64,000 nt of DNA from positions 51,172,745 to 51,236,744 of the forward strand of contig OY744613.1 in assembly GCA_963556255.1 (NCBI GenBank), given 5' to 3'. Each line of letters opens with the position of its first letter. Positions within the stretch are counted from its first letter, which is position 1. This document shows positions 44,029 to 56,530 of the stretch, piece after piece. Below the pieces are notes generated by a model, which had not been told where the DNA came from, ran no database searches, and worked only from the letters and a program-made list of their open reading frames with translations. Origin of the DNA: Allolobophora icterica (Eukaryota; Annelida; Clitellata; Crassiclitellata; Lumbricidae). A program made the position numbers and the translations under genes.

Positions 44029-44085
<57 letters not shown>
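43855..44085. repeat. (ATG)n/(ATA)n compound microsatellite
   Basis: GATGAT array, then ATA arrays interrupted by ATTATTAATG. It encodes artefactual runs on both strands. Confidence 0.92.
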
Positions 44086-44383
44086 TGTGATAGTTTAATT
44101 GTACCATACAAAGTAACTCCTAACCTAGTGTAATTATGTCCTAGAGAGAGATAATTCTAGCATGGGTAAAAAGTAACAATAATGGTAAAGTTGTTGCAGT
44201 TGTTATTGCGAAATTTTTTTTATGGGCAAGCGAATCGCGGGTACTTAAATTTAGTTTATGACCACACTTTCACCCGAACAAAGTATGGGTATAAAATTAC
44301 AAATAAGATACACCAGACTCAGTGTTACAAATGAATGTAATGGTGAGTACGATTGCCATTACTCGGTACCCGTTTCACTATAC

Positions 44384-44963
44384 CTATTGCGAGTTTCCAC
44401 GAATTCTGTGTTTGGTTTTTGACGGAGCTGTCGTGAAAAAGCAGAAGTTGGATAACCACATCAAGACGTCTCATAGTGGTAGTATGCTGAATCTTCACTT
44501 GCTGAAACGATGCGTTAATAAGCTCATGAATACTTTGAACTTGCTTAATGTAGATGTCTTGTTCGTGTGAACGTCGGTCAATTGTTTGAAGACTTGTCAC
44601 AGCGGTGTCTAGCTGATTCTTCATTTGATGAAACGATGTATTACTTTGAATACTTTGAACTTCCTTGATGTAGATCTCCTGCTGCTGCGAACGTCGGTCA
44701 ACTGCTTGAAGACTTGTCATAACGGTCTCAAGCTGACTTTTCATTTCCTCCAATGATTCAGTAAGGTCTCGAATATCTTTAACTTGCTTATTTAGCTGAC
44801 CAAATATCTCAACCCTTAGCTGGTGCATCTCTGCTACGATGCTGTTCGACGAGTCTCCATTTTCACAGCCCTGTACAGTGCACTGACCTTTCACTGGAAA
44901 TATCATATTAGACGTTAATATTACGGCAAGTGCTGCAAAGTAATAAGCCACACGAGAAATCAT
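44384..44963 (-). CDS. Secreted coiled-coil/fibrinogen-domain protein, first exon
   Basis: The ATG at 44963 opens a signal peptide (YYFAALAVILTS core, cleavage near VKG|Q at 26). QCTVQGC follows, then about 135 residues of heptad-rich coiled coil containing two tandem copies of an about 40-residue unit (SLQAVDRRSQQQEIYIKEVQ and SLQTIDRRSHEQDIYIKQVQ). Sequons NTS, NAS and NQT are present. The frame continues to 44325, but the donor ATAG|GTATAGTG (GT at 44383-44382) matches the paralogue's, so the exon ends in phase 1. It joins 39782 to give ...NSWKLAI-G-VPLRQ. The product would be about 369 residues: signal peptide, oligomerising coiled coil, fibrinogen domain. This is a ficolin/tachylectin-like layout, which suggests secreted carbohydrate or microbe recognition (inferred). 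Confidence 0.88.
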
Positions 44964-45057
44964 GGCGACTAAATTTCTTCTTCGGAATCCAACAACAAAG
45001 AAACATATACGGCAATTGACTGCTTCTCTTTGACAACAGATGCTTCAGGTTTCACAA

Positions 45058-45065
45058 GTTTATAC
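45058..45065 (-). promoter_or_regulatory. Putative TATA box of the fibrinogen-domain gene
   Basis: Minus-strand GTATAAAC about 95 bp upstream of the ATG, followed by CTGAAGCATCTG as in the left paralogue (23428-23435). Confidence 0.6.
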
Positions 45066-46285
45066 CCAGCTGAGGGAGGCCGTCCTGACATAATGGTACT
45101 GTTGTTGAGTTCTAGTTTCTACCACTGCAAGAAGATAGAGTTACATAGTAATTAGCCTGTTTTGTCTTGTGAACGGACAAAACTAATCAGCAAAAGGCTA
45201 CGTATAATTATGCGGTTGGTAATAATATGGGTGCATGCATGAATGTTTGTACTGTATTAAATTATGTATGCATGTATGTATTCATGACAAGTGGTAATTA
45301 AAGATATAATTAAGTCGTGATAAGTAGTGGAGACAGATATGCAAACTCGGCCGATTATCGTTATAATTAATCACATTACACTATGGGAATAATAATCTAT
45401 ACGTTATCGCATCATTATATGTATCACGAATTGTCTGTGGGGTCTAGGCCTACTATTTGCATAGCATTTCGCATCACCCTGGACAAATATCCTATCAAAC
45501 ATATTTAATAAATATCGAGATAAGAATAGCAGGCTTTTTGTGACAGCGCTGTTAGGACTTTATTTTATTAGGCCTCTAGAGGATAATTCGCATTTCGACG
45601 CCCTCATATATCTGTCACAGACGCCATGAAACGGGTTATTCTAGCTCTATATAAATGGGTACAGCCATGCAATGTTGATTGAACTTCGCTGAAATTTGGT
45701 GAAGAATGCATTTCCAAACTATCAGATGGATCTGAAAGCTGGTTTGATTCATTTGTGCTGAAAATTTCTGGGTAGCAGCTTAGTTTTTCTGGACAGGTTT
45801 TAGGATAGAAAAGTCCAGGATACGGACCTAGAATGAGTCCTAGAAAGTGAACTCACTAACGCGTCTGTAAAAGTTAGGTGATCAGAGCAACGCTACATGT
45901 GAGAGACTCAGACGCACATCGGCATTAGGATGATCCCTTATCGCTGATGTGGCTGGCGACATTTTCGGTTCGCTGACTCTTATTCATTTGTTTCACTTTA
46001 TCCTTCTCACTAGTTATTACAAACTTGTAAACTTTCATTTCCTCTTTAATTGGAAAAATGCTAAATTGCATAGTTTTAACTCAGAAACAGCTTGACAGCA
46101 GTATGAGTCTAATGTCGTCATTGTCATAGGCATAAATTTGTATTGTGCTGGTGGTGTTGACTGTCACCACTTTTAAAAGGGGTGGTAACAGTCAACTGGC
46201 ATCAATAATTATGTCAAACATGCTGAAGCTGTTACAGTTCAGAACCTTTGGATAGAGCCATAACTAAAGCATGTAAATTTCAATA
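45066..46285. other. Upstream region, segmentally duplicated with 23.4-26.4 kb
   Basis: Collinear diverged matches to 25.67-26.33 kb. No gene. Confidence 0.5.
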
Positions 46286-46289
46286 TAAC

Positions 46290-46760
46290 CGCTTTGCTTA
46301 AATCTTTGCATTGGCTTCCTGTTCAGCAAAGAATTCGTTTAAAATAGGGTGCATAGTTTAAAAACTGTGAACTCTGGCCAGCCACAATATCTAAAATCAG
46401 TTCTTATTGTCCAGACTTGTCATTATTCGACAAGGTCATCTATTATCTTAGGTTGGTCAATGGTCATACCTAAATCAAGAACTGTTTGTTCTTGGTGAAC
46501 AAGCTTTTCCGGTTGCTGGACCTACTTTTTGGAACTCTTCCTGTGTCTATGCGTTCTGCTCAGTCACTAGTGTCATTTGATTCTCAAATTAAAACTTACC
46601 TCTTTAAAAATTGCTTATCCACCCATAGGCTGCCTCTCTGTCTTACGGACTGATCTTCCGGATATTGACCCGATTATGGCATGGTCTTGGGGCACCATCG
46701 GTTGATGATTTGTGCATTACATAGCGGTGCAACAGAAATTACTAATTACAATTACAGTGA
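46290..46760 (+). mobile_element. Decayed CR1-like LINE 3' end
   Basis: LLKSLHWLPVQQRIRLK, NKLFRLLDLLFGTLPV-like, QIKTYLFKNCLSTH blocks in order, ending at an ATTACAATTACAG-type tail. Confidence 0.7.
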
Positions 46761-47600
46761 TATAGATGCCTTCCCGTTAGTGTACTTACTTATTGTTTGA
46801 TCATCCATCTTGTTGTAGTTGACACAGGAGAGAGGGATTGGTCACTACCGCTTTGTGGGGCAAAGTTATACCTTTGACCAAGTGAGAAATAATTGGAGGG
46901 TCTATCTACATACAGTTCCATCTGCAAACCAACTCTGCACTGAATTCTTCATGAACCCAAACATGCAAAATAATAAGTCACTAGTTTAGTTTATGATAAA
47001 AAAATAACAATAAATATCCGTTTATCCTGCCCAGTTGCAGTGAAACGAGTGACCAATCAACAAAGAAATGCACCATGACAACAGTATATCTCCATGGATA
47101 CTTTATTCTTACAGATTGCTGTAGCACATAATTTGTTGTTTTTGCTGGCGAAGTTGCGATATTTATATTGCAACTAGTGGATTTTCCCTCCCTGCCTCCC
47201 TCCCTCCCTCGTCGCTTTCTTCGGTTTCATTCTCCTATATGAATACACACCCACAGTAACAACAGCCAAAAAAAGACAATCGTCGGTCACAGTAGGTTAA
47301 AACATTGTAAACTTTCAAACGTTAAACCTGTCGCTTGTAGGATGGATCCAGAGTTTAACGACATCTTATGGCAACAAATACCGTTGACGTCGACAGATAT
47401 TATTTTGTCTCAATCCGCTTAATATAGGGCAATATTCGACATTTTACTGTTCGTGACCTTCCCAGTGGAAAGGTGGCATTAAAAAAAGAAACTGTATCAA
47501 GATTCCATGACCACAGTTATGTACTCAATGCGTTGACACTCTTGTAAAAATTCCACATTCATCGTTGGTGAAATGTTAGTCTGGCAAAGGCGCAATATAA
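46761..47600. other. Intergenic, nothing recognised
   Basis: A short CCCTCCCTCC run lies at 47187-47213. No gene. Confidence 0.4.
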
Positions 47601-47604
47601 ATTT

Positions 47605-48090
47605 TACTGGTAGGCTGCAGTTGCTGCAGCATACGAGGAACAGTTTGTTTATTCAGATTGTGTATTCAATCGTGGCCTTGAAGATAGGTGGCGCCACTTT
47701 GCGCGTTTACACCAACAATTACTGACTTGTACATACATGTCATAGCCTACATGTATGCGATTTGACATCTGAACATAATAATTATTGAGATTTGGGACAT
47801 CTTGAATTCGGCTAAAGAAAAGGCAAAGCGAGGCTTTTCAGTGGCGTCGACTGACTCTCATGCAGGCGATCTACGCCCAGTCGACTGGCTGCTGGCGATT
47901 ACCCGTTCTGAAGAGACCTGTTAGTACGAGCGAAATCAAGACCCTCATTGAATACCATCTAGGAGGTCATGCTGGATGGTGAGGCAATCGTGTTTTTCCG
48001 GACTTCGTCGGCTGTCAGTGTTCCTCATTCCCGATGAAACACGGTCCAGAAACTTTGATCATGGTGTCATATGCAAGTACTGGGCAGGAG
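47605..48090. repeat. Segmental-duplication block paired with 29815-30250
   Basis: Same GTTTATTCAGATTGTG, GATAGGTGGCGCCACTT, CATGCTGGATGGTGAG and CACGGTCCAGAAACTTTGATC order as the left copy. Confidence 0.55.
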
Positions 48091-48245
48091 TCTGTTCTTT
48101 GGGCTCACTGGTTACTCCTTTAATTAACGCTGTTTACCATAAATGAAATTTGTGTTCTTGGTTGTATTTTTACCCTATTTAATCTAGCAGTTCTGCTGTA
48201 TTAGGTACTTAAAAGACGCTATGATGTCATGTTGCTACTATTACT

Positions 48246-48386
<141 letters not shown>

Positions 48387-48680
48387 AGTATTGCCACTAC
48401 TCCCACTAAGACAACTACTACAACTATTACTGTACACGTTTAAGCAATTGTGAAGACAGTTTCGATCCACCAATGTCTAATCTAATCTAATCTAACCTAA
48501 TAACTTCTATAACGTGGTAATCATAATGAACAAGGCATTAATCGATGTCTCTTCACGTTATACCGTCGTCAAAGTCAGAGTCCATTAAAGAAGTCAGGTC
48601 GTGCCTTTGTCACGCTTCAGGTACTGCAATCCAAGAGACAACGTAAAATGAAATAACCCGATGTTAACGTTGTTGCATGC

Positions 48681-48758
48681 GATGCTCGATAGTCTAGTGA
48701 TTAGCTTGCTGGAGTGTGAAGTGAGAGGCCGTGGGTTCAAGTCCTTGCCATGTCAGAA
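48681..48758 (+). repeat. tRNA-derived SINE head
   Basis: ATAGTCTAGTGATTAGCTTG (A-box region) and GTGGGTTCAAGTCC (B box) at tRNA spacing. Weak arms argue against a real tRNA. Confidence 0.6.
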
Positions 48759-48778
48759 ATTTGTTTCGATATTTCTTA

Positions 48779-49373
48779 CTAGCTGGTTTGCCCGGCGTTG
48801 CCCGGGGTTATAAGTTTCAATCCCTGTAGCGAATAAGCAACAAATTTAGGTATAAGTTTCAATCCCTGTAGCGAATAAGTAACAAAAGTTAATGTGAAGT
48901 GAAATCCCTACGGCGGCGCCATGTGGCGAATCTTTAGAAATGCATGCGGGTGAAATTTAGGTATAAGTTTCAATCCCTGTAGCGAATAAGCAACAGAAGT
49001 TAATGTGAAGTGAAATCTCTACGGCTGCGCCATCTGGTGAATCTTTAGAAACGCGTGCCGGTGACAGAGAATTGGCGTTCAAACACACAGAATCTTCTCG
49101 TGCGGCGCCCTCTGGCGAATGGAAATAGGTCGACTCGAATTTGTTTGGACCAGGTAAAAAGTGGGGGTTTGGGAGAGGTTTTGGCCCGGGACACCATGGA
49201 TGCGGTGAAAACGGGGGACGCGAAGCCGACCACTGGGTGTGTAATGCCCACTACGAGACAGTAGTGAAGGTTTGGAGTGAAAGGTCCAAAGCTGCAGAAA
49301 TGCATCGCGGTCAAACATCGCTGTGACAGACAGACAGACAAAGTCTTCTCTTTATTTATACAGATATCCTTGA
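48779..49373. mobile_element. Dispersed repeat with TTTGCCCGGCGTTGCCCGGG head and ACAGACAGAC tail
   Basis: It begins CTAGCTGGTTTGCCCGGCGT and ends GACAGACAGACAGAC...TTTATTTATACAGAT, a head/tail pair I know from a repeat family common in invertebrate genomes (class uncertain). Inside, a TAAGTTTCAATCCCTGTAGC-containing unit is repeated three times (48808-49030). Short frames in 49045-49341 have no family signature. A truncated head recurs at 52978. Confidence 0.6.
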
Positions 49374-49559
49374 GGCCCCAGATGGCTTAGCGTGAATGGG
49401 AACACTAGGAATGCGACGATCAGAAGGCGATGCTGAGAGCCGGACACCCGACCTTATATGCCGATGTTAAGAAGGATGAAGTCGATGATTCTTCAAACTG
49501 TTTTCTGATTCTTAGGTTAAGGACTGCTAATTTTGCCTATTTCCATATGTGTGTATGCA

Positions 49560-49786
49560 TTTCGGTACGTGTCTATGCATGTATGTATGTATGTATGTAT
49601 GTATGTATGTATGCATGTATGCATGTATGTATGCATGTATGTATGCATGCATGCATGCATGCATGCATGCATGCATGCATGCATGCATGTATGTATGTAT
49701 GTATGTATGTATGTATGTATGTATGTATGTATGTATGTATGTATGTATGTATGTATGTATGTATGTATGTATGTATGTATGTATGA
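49560..49786. repeat. (ATGT)n/(ATGC)n microsatellite
   Basis: Tetranucleotide array. Met-Tyr-Val-Cys frames are artefacts. Confidence 0.93.
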
Positions 49787-49789
49787 AGA

Positions 49790-50860
49790 CACTTAATATA
49801 CCGTGTTTTAATTACCTCACAAAAACCCTGCACACATGGCTAGCTGACTGATCTCAAGAAGTGCATTTTAAGAAATTTGAAAATGTTTGCTGTAAGGAGC
49901 AAAGTGCAGAGTACGGAAATGCAATGGAGGAAACACGAGAAGACACAACGGACTCCATAACTCTATTGAAATTTTGTTTATTATCGTTAACTGCAGACGA
50001 CAGCCATACGTAATTAGAATTGTAATCGTAATTAGAAATTTGTATAGCACCACTATCAGATAGGGGATACCGGAGTTGGATGGAACAGGCGTTGGTTGCA
50101 ACACCCTCGCCAGTTAGGAGTTATATAATAGCTGTGTGATATTAACTCGCCTCACTTGTACAGAATAGCTTTTAGGTCAGTAAAACCTAATTTGTTTCCA
50201 GGATGTTGATAATGGCAACACAAAATAATTAAAGAGTTTTTTCGGCAATCAAAGTAAGTTTTCCGGCTTTGTTTTCTTTCAAAATGTAGCTGAATGTTCT
50301 GGATCAATTTAGTATTGCTTGGTGTCTTAAGTGGGACAAGGAATTTGGCTTGAAGATGCATTTATCCATATTATTTAAAAACAACGCTGTCGACAATAGT
50401 TTCCATAACAATGTCTATTCATTGCTTTGGTGTTGGTTTCAAAATTTTAATTTGGGTTGCTTCATTAAAATCAAGCTGTTTCAAGCTGTGGGAGAATTAG
50501 GCCCTATGGAATCAAAAAGCTCACTGTGGTTTTCAAAGAATTATTGCTGTTCAAACAGACGTCTGATTAGAAAGATGTTCAGTACTGCAGCTGTGATGAG
50601 AGAGTATAGAGTCTTTGCAGGATTTAGTTATACTAATATAATATTAGTAATATTATAACTTCAGTAAATAATAAACATCGTGTCAGTTAATACATCAATT
50701 TTTTATTCACCAAATATGGTAGCACAGAAACAAATGATGCAGCATTATCTGGACAACAGACCTCTCCGTACTATAGTAATTAAACATATTTCATAGAGTC
50801 CACGTTTCCTTAATATAAATTGTCCTATGTGAACAGGAGATCACACACAAAATTTACAAC
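49790..50860. other. Intergenic, nothing recognised
   Basis: A 102-codon frame at 50350-50658 (non-ATG start) has no signature. Confidence 0.35.
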
Positions 50861-50868
50861 AGTGTTCC

Positions 50869-51250
50869 TTATAATTGGACCTCTTCGAAAGAGTCTTGTT
50901 CTTCATGACATCCAGCAGTACTTAGTGCTGCATAAATTTCCTGTGGAAAGTGCAGTATGTCATCAACACTGCATTGACTGACCTTGAAGATCTTACAGAT
51001 GGCATTGCTGTAAGTGTAGTTTGGTGTGTTCAGTTCACTGTTGCTGAAGTTTACAGCTTCCATTCCGTAGAGCAAGAATGGCTTACAATAAGCACTAAGA
51101 AGATGCAGCTCTAACAAGATGCTCAGTGAATTTACAGCATTTACTATAAAAAAGTTGAAAGGTTTGTAGAACTTGACTCTCATTTCATGCAAGCTAACTT
51201 TAAATGACTTGACAGAAACAAGAGAGCAACCCAAGTATTTAAGTTTCTAC
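50869..51250 (-). mobile_element. LINE RT C-terminal fragment
   Basis: LKYLGCSLVSVKSFKVSLHE, KVKFYKPFN-like and LHLLSAYCKPFLLYGMEAVN blocks, then TYSNAICKIFKVS, match the region after the RT palm in jockey-like LINEs (YLG..I, ...LLYG.EA). It is open over about 120 codons but truncated at both ends. Confidence 0.65.
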
Positions 51251-51439
51251 ATAGTTAATTTGAACACTAGACAAATCGAACTAGTACGAAAAGAAGTTAA
51301 TATTAAATATTCCATATTCATTTAATAAATTTAATTCGACAGCAAATAAATATACACATATCACTGTCCTTGTAATAATACATTTTCAGTAAATTTTTCT
51401 AAATGAAAATTAGATTAGTACATCAAGAAATATTAACTA

Positions 51440-51850
51440 TTATTTTGTATTTCATGTTATTATATTATTAGTAGGCCTATTGTACATAATATATAATTGT
51501 TTGTTTAGACAAACTACATTAAGACAAGGGAATAAATAATGTTTAGGCCCTACATTTCATTATAAATTATTACGAATAGCTTAACCTATACAAAAATATA
51601 TATTTTTAGTTTAGGCAAACTATATTAAAAGCAGAGAATAAATAATGTTTAGGCCCTACGTGTTATTATATTATTATGAATAGCAAAACCGATTAAAAAA
51701 AATTTGTTGAGGCAATCTATATTGAAAGCAGAGGATAAATAATGTTTAGGCCCTACTTGTTATTATATTACGAATAACATCCTATACAGAATATATATTT
51801 TTGTTTATATTAAAAGCAAAACATAAATAATGTTTAGACACAAATCTAGT
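51440..51850. repeat. Minisatellite, about 100-bp unit, four imperfect copies
   Basis: AATAAATAATGTTTAGGCCC recurs near 51530, 51636, 51735 and 51820, each followed by TTATTATATTA and AATAGC blocks. Confidence 0.75.
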
Positions 51851-51899
51851 ATCGTATAGTATAAGCCAATACTTCGAAGACGGCTTGGCTATATGAGTG

Positions 51900-53760
51900 T
51901 GAATTTGTTACTAAATCGACGTACGTCTCATGCGAGAACCTAATATGATATTGTAGTGTGAATTAGTTACTAAATCGACTTCCATCTCATGCGAGAACTC
52001 AAAATTACACCCACGTTGCTATGCGTGCTACCTAATTTATTATTCTGTCCGCCGCTATCTTTCATACGTCGTCCGAGAGCGCGCTCGGTTCGACGATCTC
52101 GTTAATGATGCAATTTATGTAATTGGTTATAATTATAATTTTAAGGCGTGTATGTTTTCAAATGACCGCCAGCGATTGGCTACTCATTCCGATGAACATT
52201 TTGATATAAAGTTTATGGGCGTAGCTATAGGCTAAATAGACGTTCTCAGTCCGGATGTAGAGATACATGTTCTCGGATATGCATTAGAGGCATGCATGTG
52301 TGTGTGTGTGTGTGTGTGTGCGTGCGTGCGTGCGTGTGTGCGTGCGTGCGCGTGCGCGTGCGCGTGCGCGTGTGTGTGAAAGGAAATATCTGATTCAGAA
52401 TCGAATCAGCAGCGTTATGGAAGGTGATAGAATGTCTTCTTATCAATTGTCATTTAATTCGTTGACTTCTTTAGCGATGTTTAGTGATCCCGAGTTTTAT
52501 TTGTCAATATGTATATCGCGTCCTGTTTAGTTAAGGTAAGAACTTTATGCACTTTATTGAACAACCATTCTATATATTAGGCCTAGTTCTACAGCTATTA
52601 GGCCGCACTTATTCTAACTGTTATTCCAGACGTTCAGAGACCGCAACTATTAGTAATCGTAGTTATGAGGCCCCATCTAGCGGGACCTAGATCCCTTAAG
52701 TACCTCCAGTTATAGCCTTTAGTGTGGCATCTCGTGATCTAATTAATTAAGTCTTGCAATCAATGGTTGCATAAAAAGTTTGTTTGATAGAGTGATTGAT
52801 TGATTGATTTGGTTACTATAACATTAAGTAATCCTTTGTTTGTTAGTTATCTTTGAAATAACAGCGTTTTCTGTAGTGGGTGCACGATCTAGAGGACCTA
52901 GAGAATATCCATAGAACAAGTACCAAAACTTAAGATATACACGTGTAGAGGTAATGGTATTGTGTGATTGTTTAATTGCCCGGCGTTGCTACGGGATAAT
53001 AAAACACTAAACTCGAACCATAATATTAGTAGCATCTCTCTTAATGACATAGCTTCCATTAATTGTGTTTTTCAAATATATTAGAGTTTAGAATCTAACC
53101 AGGTTTGTCATATAGTCGAATTTTCCATCATCGACACAAAATGGCGAGAGATTAAAGTTTAACTGTACTAAGAGAAGAATTTTGGAGTGTTTGAAAGTAT
53201 AGCCTGTCATCTAGCGAATACATTTTAACGTACAAAATCAAAAAGCTGTTAGGCTTATGCATTATATTAAAATTAACAATTCTGTTTCTAAAATTGTTAT
53301 TTTTATCATGTAAATAGTAATAGAAGAAAGAAAGGAACCGACTATTAGAGAGTTGGCTCATAAGGCTCATTAACGAACTCAAACCTCCTTTACAGTGGCG
53401 CTTTAAAAGTTTAGAGACTACGATTACAATTGTATTAATTAGAAAGTGGGATAGGTGGCACTTCGGCGTGTCAATACCGTCTCAGCACCAACTCGTATTT
53501 CTTATCGACCCTATCTGATACATTTTATACTAGATTAAAAATGTACTGTTTAATCGTGCTGGAGTCGGAAGCGCCTCTGAGTAGCCCTCTTGAAGAGGCG
53601 CTATATACATGTCTTATTGAACGAATAATGAATGAATTAATAGGCCCTTCAAAGTGTAGGAAATCACGTCTGTGTGTGACGTCACAGTATGGTTTCCGGA
53701 CGCCATTATTTTCTGTTAAAACCTTCAATTATTCTTCTTACGCAAGCTGTCTTTGTTAAA
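51900..53760. other. Intergenic with small repeats
   Basis: GTGTGAATTTGTTACTAAATCGAC is repeated at 51897 and 51957. A (GT)n/(GC)n array lies at 52295-52378. A LINE tail (GAAGCGCCTCTGAGTAG...GAGGCGCTATATAC) lies at 53562-53640. No gene. Confidence 0.5.
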
Positions 53761-53762
53761 AT

Positions 53763-53826
53763 ATGTCGAAGAAACGAACATCAGCTGAATCCAATAACGA
53801 TGAGCAAAAGAATGAAGGCTCAGACT
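53763..53826 (+). CDS. F-box/propeller gene copy 1, exon 1 (start exon)
   Basis: The ATG at 53763 opens a short hydrophilic N-terminus (MSKKRTSAESNNDEQKNEGS) ending at donor GACT|GTAAGTTA in phase 1. Joining to 54308 creates TCA (Ser) and keeps the frame. No matching exon is seen before copy 2. Support comes from splice phase and adjacency, so moderate confidence. Confidence 0.6.
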
Positions 53827-54307
53827 GTAAGTTAATACAAGAACTCTTCTGACAATGCGTTTTTAAAATGTCTGTAGTTTCAGTGAGTAAATCAGTTTTT
53901 TATGATGAATACTTGGGAATGTTGATCAAAATCCCGTAGCCAATCCTTCGCACAGTTTTTCTTTACTTACGCATATCTGAAATGTAGACTAGGGCCTACA
54001 AGCAAGCACACACGACGACCAGGTTTTTGTTTTGTAGCCCAAATATAAAAAAATGTAATGCTACTAGTTCTTATGACTGTTATCTCTTAGTTTTTTCAGA
54101 TTGCAGATCTAGCCGATATAAAGATTATTCTCTTAGTTCTTCGCAATATAACTGTAGGCCTATATTAAGTTGCACTTTTCTAAATGGTCATAATGGTGAT
54201 CTTTTCTACTGCCATTGTGCAATATTTCATTACTTTATTCGCTGTTGTCATAAAGTTCGGTCGTTTGTCTCGTACTAATAAAGATCATTTTGTTATTCTG
54301 CTTCTAG

Positions 54308-54375
54308 CATTAGTAGGCCTACAAAAAGAAGACAATGCTAAACGTGCAAGACTCGACTTATTGGTTGACACAACG
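54308..54375 (+). CDS. F-box/propeller gene copy 1, exon 2
   Basis: Acceptor CTTCTAG| and donor ACG|GTAAGC bound 68 bp encoding LVGLQKEDNAKRARLDLLVD. Copy 2 has an exon of identical length and phase (60032-60099) with a diverged sequence, which supports both. Confidence 0.7.
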
Positions 54376-55063
54376 GTAAGCTGTATGAATTAAACTGTAC
54401 TTCCAAATTATTCACAGGATCTAAACTTTCCGAACTACTTGATTAGCCTACTGAGAACTGATTGTTGACATGCCTTTTCTCTAACCAAATAGCCTTATTA
54501 TAACTCAACAGTGTTTAGATTAAAAATCAAGACAGCAATTTGTGTCTAAATTTTTCGCATCATTCGCCGGTTTCAACAGAATATATTGTTTAAGTCTATC
54601 CAGGCGTAGTCCTATTAACGATCCTTTTACAACAGGGTCCATCGCTGTTTTCATTAACCGTCGTACACCGGACTCCGTATGCGTTATGTACTTCATGTCA
54701 ATCTGGGATCTCTTATCCAGCATGCTGAGTGAAAGCTGTGTAGTGACTTAGTCGCTAAGTAATACAATCTCAAATCAGCACAAGGATGGATCCAATTTGT
54801 TTGGAACTTTCCGATGAAAACTGGATAAAAATGCAATAATATATTGTGAATAAAAATGAAGATTTGATGCTCCATAATAACGCCAGCAAAGTAAAACCGT
54901 CAAAGATAGGTTCAGTCTTGCTTACTCTCTTCTCTTTTAAACCTGCAAATAAGCCAACTTACCTGAACCAGTTGTGAAGTAAGTTCTGGACGTGTCTTGA
55001 AATCAGTTTAACCTCCTACTATAAGTTGATATTGAAAGTGTGCTCTATATGCTATTGTTGTAG

Positions 55064-55271
55064 CTGCAAGATCTACCGATCGAGCTACTTCAGTGTATCC
55101 TCATTAAAGCCGTTGTTATGGAAGTGAAGGGTTTGAAGCTGGCCAGAAGTGTGTGGAAAGAAAAAGCTGATCTGGTGATAAACCGATTAATTACTGTCTG
55201 TTCGGATTGGAGGAGCATTCTTACGACCAACTTCTTTCGAAATCAACTTCACCGAACTCTAGACGGCACTG
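55064..55271 (+). CDS. F-box/propeller gene copy 1, exon 3 (F-box-like)
   Basis: 69 codons from acceptor TTGTTGTAG| to donor ACTG|GTTAGT. It starts LQDLPIELLQCILIKAVVME and continues to VCSDWRSIL, the L.DLP.E.L..IL...L....VC..W pattern of an F-box, although the middle (VWKEKADLV) is longer than usual. An F-box would bind Skp1 in an SCF ubiquitin ligase; that role is inferred. Its counterpart in copy 2 is 60851-61061. Confidence 0.75.
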
Positions 55272-55904
55272 GTTAGTTCGTGAAATAAAGAAGCTTCATT
55301 CAATTGAATAAATAAGCTTTATTCTTGTTTACGGTATTAGAAGACCTGAAACTGGAATAAAAGAGCAGAAATCTTAAATTAAATGTTTTTGCTCTGGCGG
55401 GAATTTGAACTCTGCCTCTCGAAGACAATCCGGAATGGTAATATTAAACCTACGGTCACAAGATTGTCGCGCGAACCCACACGAACAACATAGGTCTGAT
55501 AAGCATAGACAAGTTACTGCTCATATTGGCAGATCTGTACACAGTGTAGGCCTACAGTGTTCGGGCAAAATTTAACTCTCCCGCGCGTCGACTGATACAG
55601 CTTATCTACAATTCCCTTTAACCCTAACCATACCGGATGGGGTCTTTTATGACCCCTGCCGGATGATTGTTGTTATAAAATTTTAATCGTTAAATATTTT
55701 TTCAAACAATTTTAGGAATTTGTCACATACTTTTCCAGCTTTATAGAGAATATATCGGGAATGGGTGGCGTGATGATGCGTACATGATATCCGCGTAATA
55801 TTGCTGGGGTCGTAAATGACCCCCTAATTTCTTAATGTTTTCCCGTTACTTTTTCTCTTTTACGTTATTTCCCTTTCCATTTTTTTCCTACAACCTTCAC
55901 CTTG

Positions 55905-56195
55905 TCACCTTGTGCTGTCAACTCTCGGAGCTCTAGCGATCGTCATGATAAACACTCTCCATTGTTTCCTATTCGAAGTCAGGTCCCTTAGTTCTTCCAG
56001 GTTCATGCCAGTTATACCGTGAATCTCATCCATCCATTTCATCCTTGGGCGACCCCGTCCTTTCTTCCCCTCTCCACAAGCCAGCATCATTTCCTTTTCT
56101 ATCCCATCAGATCGCATAACATGACCAAAGAACCGGAGCTTCAATCTTGTCGCCTTTTGTTTTAACGACTCTTCATTCTCGACACCAATCTCCAT
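55905..56195 (-). mobile_element. LINE ORF2 C-terminal fragment in intron 3 of copy 1
   Basis: The minus strand reads RLKLRFFGHVMRSDGIEKEM, GKKGRGRPRMKWMDEI and NLEELRDLTSNRKQWR before a stop, the very common RW.GHV.R...GRP...W.D......L..A.DR..WR ending of a LINE reverse-transcriptase ORF. Antisense to the host gene. Confidence 0.8.
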
Positions 56196-56530
56196 TCGTA
56201 TTGATTCGTTCGTCCTTTTACAACCTTAGCATAAATTTCTAATTCGCTTAAGTTGTTTTCTTTGCCAGTATGGTTGAGACTACGGCGAGAAGCATTGTTT
56301 AGTTGGCGCTCGTCGTCAAAGTGTTTAGTTTCAATTTAACTGCGTATGCTCCTTTACTTTTGAAGTAGCATTTACAGAGCAGTCGATTTCCTTACTAGTT
56401 TTTACTCATGTAAATGCACGAATGCATGTATTTTGATAAGAGTATTTCACGTTTGAAGAATATATTCTTTTAATATACCAGTCATTTCCTTTGCGCAATA
56501 AATAAAGAAGAGTAGGCCTATTAGTTTCAG

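Larger units (their letters stand above)
54376..56530 (+). other. Introns of copy 1 with a nested LINE fragment
   Basis: Non-coding introns around exon 3. 55590-55860 contains two short palindromes, GGGGTCTTTTATGACCCC and GGGGTCGTAAATGACCCCC, near a TTTAACCCTAACC sequence, which may be a piggyBac-type remnant. Confidence 0.4.

Noticed and set aside
49045..49341. 98-codon minus frame and overlapping frames as a gene
   Set aside because: They lie entirely within a dispersed repeat and lack any family pattern.
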